A DNA stretch of 64,000 nt, taken from Euonymus europaeus. Lineage: Eukaryota; Streptophyta; Magnoliopsida; Celastrales; Celastraceae. The DNA is taken from the NCBI GenBank assembly GCA_963580455.1, contig OY756958.1:29462501-29526500 (forward strand). The letters are read 5' to 3'. The notes under the pieces were generated by a model. It ran no database searches and was not told where the DNA came from. It saw only the letters and a list, made by a program, of their open reading frames with translations. The position numbers and the translations under genes were made by a program. How positions within the stretch are numbered: position 1 is the first letter of the stretch; each line of letters opens with the position of its first letter. Shown here one piece after another: positions 48,401 through 58,059 of this stretch.

Positions 48401-48537
48401 GTCCACATCATATCGAAGTCAAATTAGCTCAAACGATAGATCAATTAACCGACATTACCACAAAATCAGAAAATAATTCCCATTTTTTGAACCAAAAACC
48501 GTACCAGTCCAGGGGTGATTGGCCCCGAAATCACCAT
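42458..48537 (-). CDS. REDUCED WALL ACETYLATION (RWA)-type protein
   Basis: Multi-pass Golgi/ER membrane protein of the Cas1p-like acyltransferase family, needed for O-acetylation of cell-wall polysaccharides, probably by handling acetyl groups for TBL acetyltransferases. Fifteen exons give 555 aa: 48537-48505, 47685-47594, 47210-47073, 46978-46922, 46836-46764, 46178-46020, 45107-44958, 44863-44608, 44304-44189, 44090-44004, 43880-43792, 43642-43580, 43414-43358, 42850-42754 and 42658-42458. Landmarks are [95 protein letters not shown] and [20 protein letters not shown]. At least ten hydrophobic helices are visible. Intron 6 uses a GC donor (CAG|GCAAGT). All other introns are GT-AG. No damage. 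Confidence 0.93.
45231..45288. repeat. Compound microsatellite in RWA intron 6
   Basis: The run changes from (GC)n to (AC)n-like, then (CATA)n and (TA)n over 58 bases. A 93-base-period direct repeat ('agaatcatacatcatc' at 45667 and 45760) lies in the same 912-base intron. Confidence 0.75.
47868..48050. repeat. Direct repeat in RWA intron 1
   Basis: Two related units start with 'catatagtttatacacagtg' (about 47868) and 'catatagtttagacacagtg' (about 47997). Each runs about 50 bases and is followed by an A-rich stretch ('ccgaaaaaaaaa', 'ccccaaaaaaaa'). The unit plus A-run suggests two copies of a short A-tailed insertion, but no tRNA-like boxes are evident. Confidence 0.4.
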
Positions 48538-51404
48538 TTCCAGCGATCCGGATTCCACGCACTACAGATTTCGAATCAGAAAATCGATTAGAAACGCAAA
48601 AATTAGACGAAATCTAAAACTGAGAGTATAATTCAAATAGTAGAAAGTACCAGATACAGATAGAGAAGCGAATTAATTACGCGTGGAGAATGAGAGTGAT
48701 CTCTAAGACACTAGCATAAATACGAATGAAAAAGAGAGCCAACCCTAGCAAGATCTGATTGGAGTGAAGCGAGAAGAGAATGGAGTTTGCTTGAAGAATA
48801 GAGAAAATGGCGGAGGAGAGGTACCTCTCAATCTCAATGGGGGTTGATGGTTGTTGCTCGTCTTTGAGTGTCACCGTTTTGTTAATTAATTTTATTCTTA
48901 ACGCGGCATTATTAGAGACTACCCTTTGTCGTAAATCGCGCGTAATTAAGAGATGCAAGTAGTATTTTGCAAGACAGACAGGTTCCGTTTATCCCTCAAA
49001 ATCACAAATAAGGAAATAAAAATTTAAATGTAAATGAGATTTTCTCTTTCTTCTTTCTTTTTTTAGTGGTGAGGTACCATGGCAGATCAAGACACCATTT
49101 GAAGTAAGAAATATTTGTTAGACTTTACCCAATCATTGTTCTTATGTTATTAATTAATGAGTTTGGTTAGTGGTGCAGTTGAAGAAATCATGTCATCATT
49201 GATTTCCTTTTTCAGTTTTGGATTTAAATAATATTTTGACCAAATTTGTTTCGACAGGGGGACATCTCGATCTTTTAAATAATTTCCCCCAAAATATGAT
49301 ACTGTGGTCCTAAAATGCTCACTTGTACATCGTCTGGCTTCATTCGAATTTTGATAAGCTGAATTGGGCTTGTGGGCTTACAATATATCTCTTATGGGCT
49401 TTTGAGTTTAGATAAGCTAAAATTGGATGGGCCAAGCCTCTAGAATCCACCGACTCACGGCCCATGGGACATTTCATTTCATTATTTTTCTTCATTAAAA
49501 CGAATGTGTAGCTAGTGGATATATTATTGTACATTTATGTTGCAATTCATGGTCGACAGAGAGATGAGTATGTGTGTATATAATTTACATATTTGTCACG
49601 TGCATATATGTAGTAATGAAGTCAAAATCATGTCGACAATAATTTTATAGGTGGACGGATGCTTTAGAGGGTTTGGCACAATTGAGTGTAAAAGCGAAAT
49701 ATATATTTTGCTTGCCGATTACTTGATTCTCATGGAAACACATATCTTATCATCTGTTTTGTTAGGTGATTTGATGATGACCCAAAACATATGTTACATC
49801 GATATTTTACTTCCTTATCTTCGAATCCATCTATTAAATATATATATATATATATATGATTCCATTATTCATATTACATTATAATATCATATTTCATTGC
49901 ACATTTACAATGAAATACAATATTACAATAAAATGAGGTATTACAATTTTTTTAGGACACACAGAAGTTGGATTAAAGCCACACACGAATATTGCTCCTA
50001 ATAAAAATCAAACTAAGAATGTTCTGAATTTATATATAGAGTTTAGCCCTAAATAGAGATTCACAACACAGATGATTAATATGCACACACATCAATTATT
50101 AATCGATGGACCTAAACAAGTTTAAATAATATGTCAACCGAATCTTAGTAAACATACACCTATGCACACCTTGATCTTGACACAGATATTAATTTTTAAA
50201 ATCAATGTTCTATTAGCTAATGAAAGTGATCTAATATTTATAAATACGTAAAAAAAAAAAGCAGAGAAAAATCTGTATGTTTAGACCCAATTTTTTATGC
50301 CTTACAAGGGGGGAAAACCCAATTTTATGTCAGGATTTCTGTTACAAACACAGAGCTGACTATATATATACCCAATTTTGAACATATATATATATATTTG
50401 TAAATTAATTAATTATTTCAAGTTATAATATTTTTATAAGGTTGTAGTTGGTCAAGAATTAATCTTCATATGAATCATATCACTTGGGACCAGGAAGGAC
50501 TCCTATTTTGTTATCTATCTCTGTCTATATATAGATGTGAAATTGTCTTATATTCCAGTCAAGATGATCAAACATACTTTCCGCTTATGATTTCTTGATT
50601 ATATTTGAATTCAACAGTCTAGCTAGCTGCCTTTAGTGGGATGTGGAAACAACTGAAGGTCAAAAATTCCAGCATAAGAGAAAATTTAAAGGCGTCAACC
50701 TCAACAAACAAACAGTGCCGATCGACATGATAAATGTATATGTGTGTGTGTGTGTTGTGAAACCTAACAAAAATTCAAAAAACGTGCATGGAATTTCCTT
50801 ATATTTAAATGGACTGGAAATTATACTAGAATAAATTATACTAAAATATATATATATATATAGAGAGAGATATATATATATATATATAGAGAGAGATTCT
50901 TTGATTCGTGAACATCCAAAAACTGATCTCTCAATTCCATTAAACTGCCTCATATAAAGAAGGGGCACCATGGACTACATTTTAGTTACAACAGCATGCA
51001 ATATATCCATATATCCTTGCTAATTAAGCTAATCAACTAGGTTTTTCTCAACAATACTATCAGTCTTTTCCTAGAGGATCCACTAGTGGGAGTCCAATTC
51101 CACTTGAAGAATACATAGATAGTATCCTGAAGTGATGAGTTCTCAATATCAAGATATTTGTATCCTAACCAAGTCAGAAAATTAAAACTAAATAGCATAC
51201 ATATAGTGTATAAATAGTACGTATGATATTAGAGATTTATAAGGGAGAGAGAGGGTCTAATCTTCAGGGCTTTGATAACCTGAGAAATCACTCATTTGAC
51301 GTGTTACTTTGTGACAATTGGGTCAGATCCAAATCTTGGGATGCCTCTTGACGCTGATGACAGGCTTGACTGAGATGAAGCCCTATGAAAAGTACCTCAG
51401 ATCT
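48538..51404. other. Spacer between RWA and WRKY genes
   Basis: The first few hundred bases are the RWA promoter/5' UTR. The remainder is AT-rich with (TA)n runs near 49841-49857 and 50848-50888 and a (TG)n run near 50741-50757. A palindromic 'catttcattgcacatttacaatgaaat' area near 49890 resembles the interior of the 226/4078 MITE family. No supported gene. Confidence 0.35.
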
Positions 51405-52592
51405 TCATGGCTCGTGTTTGGGGAACATTGAAGGAAACATGTCTTGAAGAAGTCCATAGTCATGAGAAGAAGCAGCTTGATCATGATGCTGGAGAGGGTT
51501 TACATTATGTGGATGATACACAGAACTTGCACCACCAACTTGATTACTCGCCATGGAAGGAAACTGAAACAAGAACTCCTGATGATGATGAGGATAATTG
51601 CCCGGAATCGGAGCCGGTGTTAGAATTGAAGGTGCAAACATGGCAGCGGCATTTCCTCTGAGTGCTGTTGGCACTGGATGGTTATGTCGTCCTTCATATG
51701 TTGTGATCACCATTGATGGATCTTCAAATGACCTCTCCACTCTCTTCAAAACCTTACATTTCTGAGTCGTGCACCGGTAGTAGCTTCTGTAATCATGTAG
51801 AATATTGTGTGTATATGTATAACTAAACATTAATTAAATTCTTTCATATGCTAACATAAATTATATGTACACATATACTTACCTAGGATAAGGACTGTTC
51901 TTGACTGCCTTTTGTCCATATTTTCTCCATCTATAACCATCTTCTAGATGATCAACCTCACTTTTAGTCATGAAACCAAAACGTGGCTCTCTTTCCCTCT
52001 TCTCTCCTTTCTTCTTCTCCTTATTGTTGTTCCTATTCCAGATCCCCAATTCATTTAATCAAGAACTCGTACACAGAAATTTCAAGTACCAGCTGGTTGC
52101 ATATATTTATTAATTACCCTAATTAATTAATTAATTAACTAACTGTGAATTATAGAACGAAAACTAAAAAAGAACTTACACTTTCTTAGAGCATTCCTCT
52201 CCATCTATGTTTTCTGAGTCTTTTGGCTGCTCTTGATCTTTATTCTCTTCATCATCACCAACTTCACAAGAAGAAAAGGAGACTGAAGAATTAGGGTTAG
52301 CTTGAATGTTTTCAATTTCAATAGGCTTTGCTTGATCTGCTTCTGTGAGGGATGAGAACACCTCTGACGATGACGGCGACGAGCTGAAGGTCTTTGCAAG
52401 TGAATCGTAGTCCATGGATCCATTCAAGTAATCAGTGAAGCTTGTTTGTGATGAAGAATAATCAAACCCTCGTGGTGCACTATATGATGATCCACGAGGC
52501 TTAGATATGCCTAACCCACTATTAATAGCATGAACATCATTGTTGTGAAAAAAAGGAGAATCGCAGTAGAGATTTCTTAGTTCATCAGACAT
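51405..52592 (-). CDS. WRKY transcription factor, group IIc, WRKY8/28/71 type
   Basis: Nuclear DNA-binding regulator of stress, defence or branching programmes, recognising W boxes (TTGAC). Three exons: 52592-52180, 52032-51883 and 51786-51405, giving 314 aa. The N-terminus MSDELRNLY and the SFTDYLNG and SPSSSEVF boxes match the WRKY28/71 clade. The WRKY domain (about 150-215) has [20 protein letters not shown], then a C-X4-C...H-X-H zinc site (CTTQKC...HNHP). The intron inside the domain falls after SPYP in the arginine codon, the usual group IIc position. The C-terminus [15 protein letters not shown] is also typical. Unusual: the clade's common CNVKKRVERS is [10 protein letters not shown] here. 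Further in-frame ATGs upstream (to 52868) are disfavoured because the family begins MSxE. Confidence 0.93.
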
Positions 52593-53428
52593 GGAGGAGG
52601 AGGAAGAGGAGTGAAGAGGAAGATTAGGGGTTCTGTGGTCTTCTTGTGTTTTGACTTTTGAGGTAAGTATTTGTAACATTTGTTTGTGGCTCTTTTTCTT
52701 CACATATATATCTTGTATTTTAAATAAATAGAGAAATAATATATATGTTTTCTCAAATTCAATAATAATGAGAAAGAACACCCCTTCAGACTGCAATAAT
52801 AAGTAAGCCAACCTGTGAATATAAGAAAGCGAGGAGAGGGGAGGAAAATCGGAAATATGAATTTCCAAATCAATTACTAATTAAATAATTAAGACTCATG
52901 TTCCTAGTCTTCCTTCTTCATTCTTCTTATGCAACCACACCATACTAGCTATAAAATTATAAACAATCGGATTGATTGCTACATATTTCTTTCTTTTCAA
53001 ATTGGGAATAGAGTGATTCGAACTTACTCCTTAATGAAATGATCGATCTTTACATGCATAATAATTGTCGCTTAATCGCAGGCTCATTTGCACAAACATG
53101 AATAGTTTAGTTGCATACCATTCTTGTTTATTAGCCGTGTTAAGGTGTCTCTCTTGGGAATTTTAAGGAAATGTAATTAATTTATTATCATGTGTGTACA
53201 AAAATGTTGAGAGAGTGTATGGACGCGCTGATTGAGAGAGATTGGGGGAAGTGACGACGGATAAATAAATATCAGCGAAGAACACGAGTATGTATTAACC
53301 AATGACCGGTTATAGTCGGTCAGTCGGGATGATTTTCAGGGTCAAAACTTCAAAGATTACTCTAGAGTCTAGAGGAGCGTTATGGAGGGAACATCTTGCC
53401 TACACGTACGTGTCGTAAGGCACCGGCA

Positions 53429-53450
53429 TTTGACCGCTCGTTGTCACGTG
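53429..53450. promoter_or_regulatory. W box and G box upstream of the WRKY gene
   Basis: TTTGACC (53429-53435) and CACGTG (53445-53450) lie about 0.85 kb upstream of the WRKY start, near further TGACC/GGTCA words at about 53300-53345. Such motifs are common in WRKY promoters and would allow self- or cross-regulation. Motif presence is seen; function is inferred. Confidence 0.35.
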
Positions 53451-54436
53451 TACATGACGAATAACACGAAAAATATAAGCAAGACGTGGATTTTTACTTA
53501 AGCATGACATGCCGTTTAATACGAAAAGTAATCTTCAATAGTCATGATGAAGATTTAGAATCAAATGCCTAATTCGATGAATAATGGAAAATATAGGATC
53601 ACATTATTCTTAATGAGTGATGATATATATATCTATATATGTATGTATGTATACATTAGGCGGTTGCTTAAGGAAAACGATTTATGATGGAAAAGCTTGA
53701 ATAATCAAATTAAAATGGTGGAGCTTGATTTTGTTGACCTTTTGTGTTTGTATGCGCTTAAAATGTATATATATATATATACACACAGTGTATTAGTATA
53801 TGTAATGTATTGCGAGTCTCAATCTATATATTTCATTGTAAAAGAAATTTCGTCCTCCAAATTTAAATCTCACCTAATATGTCAAACAATGTCGGATATG
53901 TATGTCTTTCGCATTTTCAACTCAAGCTCCCATGTGACCTCCTTAACACTGTGATACTACCAAACCACCTATACATGATATGGTCTTCATGAGTAAAACA
54001 TTTTCCTGACAATCAATAATCCGTGTGGATTGTTTGGTGTATATAACAACTAACGTGGTCACTTAGCTTAACCTTGGTCCAATTTAGAACGCGTGTCGGA
54101 TTTGGCTCATATTTTTTTGAAGCATATAAACATGAAACACACCATGCACCAACATAATTTATAATTGTAACGCCGAGAGAGAGCAGGTTTTGAAACGTGT
54201 GTTTGGTAATGTGTTGGAACAGCTCGAAAAATTAAAAGATTCTATTGTTCTTCTAATTTGGATGTTGACCCGTATTTGGTTCGGGTCAATTCATGCCTGC
54301 CAGAAGAAATCAAAGGAAAAAGGAAAAGAAACATCAATCTTTATGGCCCAAACTTTGTATAATTTGATTCCCTTAATTTTGCTGTATATATTGAATATTG
54401 GATCTGGACTGGAAACAGAAAGTAAAAAAAATAATC
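53451..54436. other. Spacer upstream of the WRKY gene
   Basis: No gene seen. Open frames at 53697-53954 and 54190-54450 lack recognisable domains. (TA)n runs are near 53625-53650 and 53767-53780. Confidence 0.3.
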
Positions 54437-54715
54437 TGTCTTCATTTTGACTGATTGATATTATCATTTCTCTTATATGTTCTAATCAAATAAGCGTTCG
54501 TTTATTTTACAATTGCATTTCATAACTTTAAGCTGTTAAAAATATTATGTTTAAAAATTATAAAAAATATTGTATAAAAAGCTATGAGCACAGCTTTAAA
54601 TTGTATAAAATGTTGTAGAATATTTGGTTCATTTTTATGTTATCCCACAATGTTTGGTTTGTCTTCATTTTGACTGATTGATGTTATCACTTCTCTAATA
54701 TGCTCTAATCAACTA
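54437..54715. repeat. Direct duplication of about 56 bases
   Basis: The segment starting 'tgtcttcattttgactgatt' at 54437 recurs at 54660, with only a few changes through 'tctaatcaa'. The copies are 223 bases apart, so either a local duplication or the two ends of a small element. Confidence 0.6.
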
Positions 54716-54867
54716 ATTATATTTTAATTAATTACAAGCTGGATTACTCAGGGGAAAAAATTGTGAATGCCCCACAATTTTTGCTGACTTCTTGTTAAAA
54801 GAAGAAAGTGAGAAAATATGTATTGACTTTAGTGAAATAAAAGAATAACCAAAGCCTTCCCGGCAAC

Positions 54868-55188
54868 CAGTGGCGGAGCCACACTTGTCCCTACTGAACG
54901 GGGGCCATTTTTTTTTAAAAAAAAAGTTTTTATAAATAATTGTACTTTAAATTAAAGTCCACACTCAAACGAAAGTCTCTAAAAAAAGTTAAAATTAAAC
55001 TCATTCCATATAAATTTAGTATAGAAATCATAATTACTAAACTTAGATTATGGTGATTTTCAGTAAATAATCTTAACAATATATTTTAAGGGCATCCCAT
55101 CAAATTTTGACTTTTCTCTTATAAATTTTTAACCCTATTACTAGCCAAATTTCCCATAGATTTATTTTCTAGATTCGTTACTGTCGAT
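54868..55188. repeat. Possible transposon remnant
   Basis: The left side reads 'cagtggcggagccacac', a word common at plant repeat ends. The right side, inverted, gives 'cagtaacgaatctag', sharing the outer CAGT and some inner bases. The interior is AT-rich and non-coding. The boundaries are weak. Confidence 0.3.
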
Positions 55189-55466
55189 GATGACGGCGTC
55201 AAATTTTTATTTTGCTCAAAATATACTTGTGGGTTATGACGGAACATATTGAGGTGTGGATCCCACAAAGAAAAGTACTGCACAAGAAAGATTTAGCTAG
55301 ATAAACACACTTGAACGATAATTGAAAACAAGAAGGAAAAAAAACATAATGACAAAAACCCAGACATGCATGAAAGTGAATGCAGAACTTGTCTATTTTC
55401 TGTTACACCAGTTTTATTCGAAATGTAGTAGTTGAAAAATAACGAACATGGAAGTTGCATATGCAC

Positions 55467-56343
55467 TTACTCATTTTTGTGCTGAATAAGCACATCACCA
55501 AGACTATCAATAGTCCGATACTTGACGGTGAATTGGAGCTTCTTGTACTCTTCCCACGTAAAAGGAACGTAGAGTCTCGGATGCTGATCGTCCACCAACT
55601 CCGCCGGTGCCTCCACCGGACCCTCCCTTGGTCCCATAACAAAAGAAGCAATAGTGAGTGAGTCTAGTTGAGGCTTCCTTGCATTGCACTCTATGCTTCA
55701 CATTACAGAACCTCCCATTACTCCAAGCAGTACCAACATCTCCAAAGTTGACTACAATTCCTCCCGGAAACGGATCAACGGCAACATATTCACCGGATTT
55801 TCTGTTTATCACTTCAAGTCCACCGATATTTTCATCATCTTGCAGTATGGTCAAGAACACAGCATCCGTGTGGAATTGAACCCCCACAGTGCCTAAAGAT
55901 TCAGGAGTGAAGTTGTACTTGTTAATTCTAAACAGCATAGGCCAACCCTCAAAGGAGTAACCCCTCAGTCCCATAGCTTTAGCCAACTTTTCTGATATTT
56001 CCAAAGCCAAATCATTGATTGCCTGAGCATAAGCCTCGATTACGCTCCTTTGATGGTCAGAGACACCAAGCTGAGAACAGAACTGTTGTACAGCTTGACT
56101 GGAACCAATGTCATAGAGACCAAGTGCCTCATAAAGTGGGTTGGACTGGCTGATTTCGACCGGAAGATCCAACACAGAACTCACTACCGCCTTCATACCT
56201 GACATTAGTGAGATGGGTATGCTGTGATTCACTAATCTGAAACAACCCCATTCCTCGCATGTCTCCTTCAACACTTTCTCGTATTTTCCTGGAAAATTTT
56301 GCATATCAATTACTGGTACAGTACTCACAGAGCTTTTCTCCAT
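55467..56343 (-). pseudogene. DAO-like 2-oxoglutarate/Fe(II) dioxygenase with a 4-base frameshift
   Basis: Homologous to DIOXYGENASE FOR AUXIN OXIDATION-type enzymes, which oxidise indole-3-acetic acid. The frame from ATG 56343 reads VPVIDMQNFP, then WGCFRLVNHSIP. It carries the iron ligands H158 and D160 (QFHTDAVF) and H217 (VKHRVQC), and the 2-oxoglutarate arginine R227 (TRLT). Directly after T229 the unit CTCA is duplicated (about 55654-55663). The frame then shifts into an unrelated tail, giving 278 codons. The offset frame continues the family sequence for 61 codons (ASFVMGPREGPVEAPAELVD, then PFTWEEYKKLQFTVKYRTID) to TAA at 55467. Undamaged it would be about 290 aa, the usual family length. 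The locus is either a very young pseudogene/null allele or an assembly error. The last codons overlap a GTAAGT, so an extra 3' exon is possible. Confidence 0.85.
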
Positions 56344-56475
56344 TGATCTCTGCTACTCACCGTAAGACTAGCTAGCTAACACAATCTCCATTAGGAAATC
56401 TGAAGAAGAATTGGATTGTGACTGCAAATTATGATGAGAACTGAAATGGTTCCTCCGGCATTGCCGAGGCACACT

Positions 56476-56482
56476 CTTTATA
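56476..56482 (-). promoter_or_regulatory. TATA box of the DAO-like gene
   Basis: TATAAAG on the minus strand, 133 bases upstream of the ATG. The promoter core appears intact although the coding frame is shifted. Confidence 0.45.
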
Positions 56483-58059
56483 GGCAATCACTAGTACAGT
56501 CGTGATACAAGTCATCCCAATATAAAACATTTCAAAATCTTCAAAATCTTATGTGGTGAAAGATGAATCTGAGATTCAAAATTCAAATTCATTATCTTTA
56601 TTGGAATACTTTAAAGATATTTTTTGTTGAAATACTTAACATTTTCGCTACTACAGTAGTAACTCGAATAAGAAAATAAAATATATTTTAGAAATCAACC
56701 GTGGTAGTGGGCGGGGTTGGAAATATGACTCACTACATCACACTTACACCAAAGATTCTCATGTGATAATCCTCCACATTCATTATCCAGAAGAGAACTC
56801 TGCACACTTGTGTCTCTATCTTTCCAGAGTGTTATTTTATGTCTTTATATACCAATATTTGTGATGCAATGAAGTACAAATGAAATACAATAGTCTTTGA
56901 ATGGAATATCTTTAGTCTCTCCCATCTCTAATTTCCTACATGCTGCCCATGATATATTTTAGGCAATCGTTTCCAATGGATAAGAAAATGCCCTGCCAAT
57001 AATACTTTCAATTTCTCGCAGGCAGAAGGTGCTCTCTCTCCCTCTCGGGTTTATTTGATACTTGATGGATTCATCAACTAAAATCACATGATGGGTCCAG
57101 TTGGGTAAACTCTTTTAATTTCCAGTCAAACTCATTGAAGACAGACGACGTCAACCAGAAATTCAGAAATAAAGGATGTGATATGATTCATTAAAATACT
57201 TAAAGAGGGACAGTGCAGACTTGATAAGCTATAGTTTTGTCTTGAAATTTGCAGTGATCCTATTCTGTTCACTGTGGACAGTGGAAAGGCATGGTATTGC
57301 TAGAAATTGCATGATTTTGGCATTGCATTGGAGCATGGTCCATCCCACTCACCATCAGAAGACCATGTTAACATCTAGAGTTAAGATTACATGAAATGGC
57401 TTTTCCGGCAAAACAAAGGCAGGTCATTTAGGCCAAAAAAAGGGAGAGAAATCAAACAGGAGCTTGAAGAACTGTCAAATATATCTGAAAACAAGACATG
57501 CTTGTCTAAGAGAGAGATCAACTTCTATGTATTTGAAGTGCAAATTATGAGATCAGGTTCATTGTTAAATCACTGAACCTCACCTTCATAGTTTATAAAG
57601 ATACTCTAGCAAAAAATAAATTTAACCCATCAACAAAACTGTCAATACAACTTGTTCTACCTGTCAGATCAACTTAAGTTGTCTGTCCATATCCCGGCAT
57701 TTTATCAACTAATGCTATCAAAATCTTTGTGCAGCTGATTTGTGTCTCACAAAATATAACAGCTTCAAAGTCGATTGGCTTCCACAATTGGCTGGGAAAC
57801 AGAGGAGAAACTGATGCATTACCCCGTATCTGAACACGAGAGAGCATGGATTGATTGCATAGCCACGGATGTATAAGCAAATGGTATCAGCTAATAAGGC
57901 ATTAAGTTTATACCATACCAGCATCATCAGTTCATCACTGTGAACAAACTACAATCCAGCCCTTGATTTAGTGATTTGTCTTCAGACGGAAAGCTTCAGG
58001 AGCTAGATTTTACATAGACGAAACCCCTCACGATGCTTCTTTTTTTTTTCCTTATTTTT
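56483..58059. other. Spacer between DAO-like and K+ channel genes
   Basis: DAO-like promoter region plus the 3' flank of the channel gene. No supported gene. Short open frames at 57391-57576 and 57674-57927 lack family resemblance. Confidence 0.35.

Noticed and set aside
52593..52868. N-terminal extension of the WRKY protein
   Set aside because: Members of the WRKY8/28/71 clade start MSxE, as at 52592. The extension is low-complexity leader.
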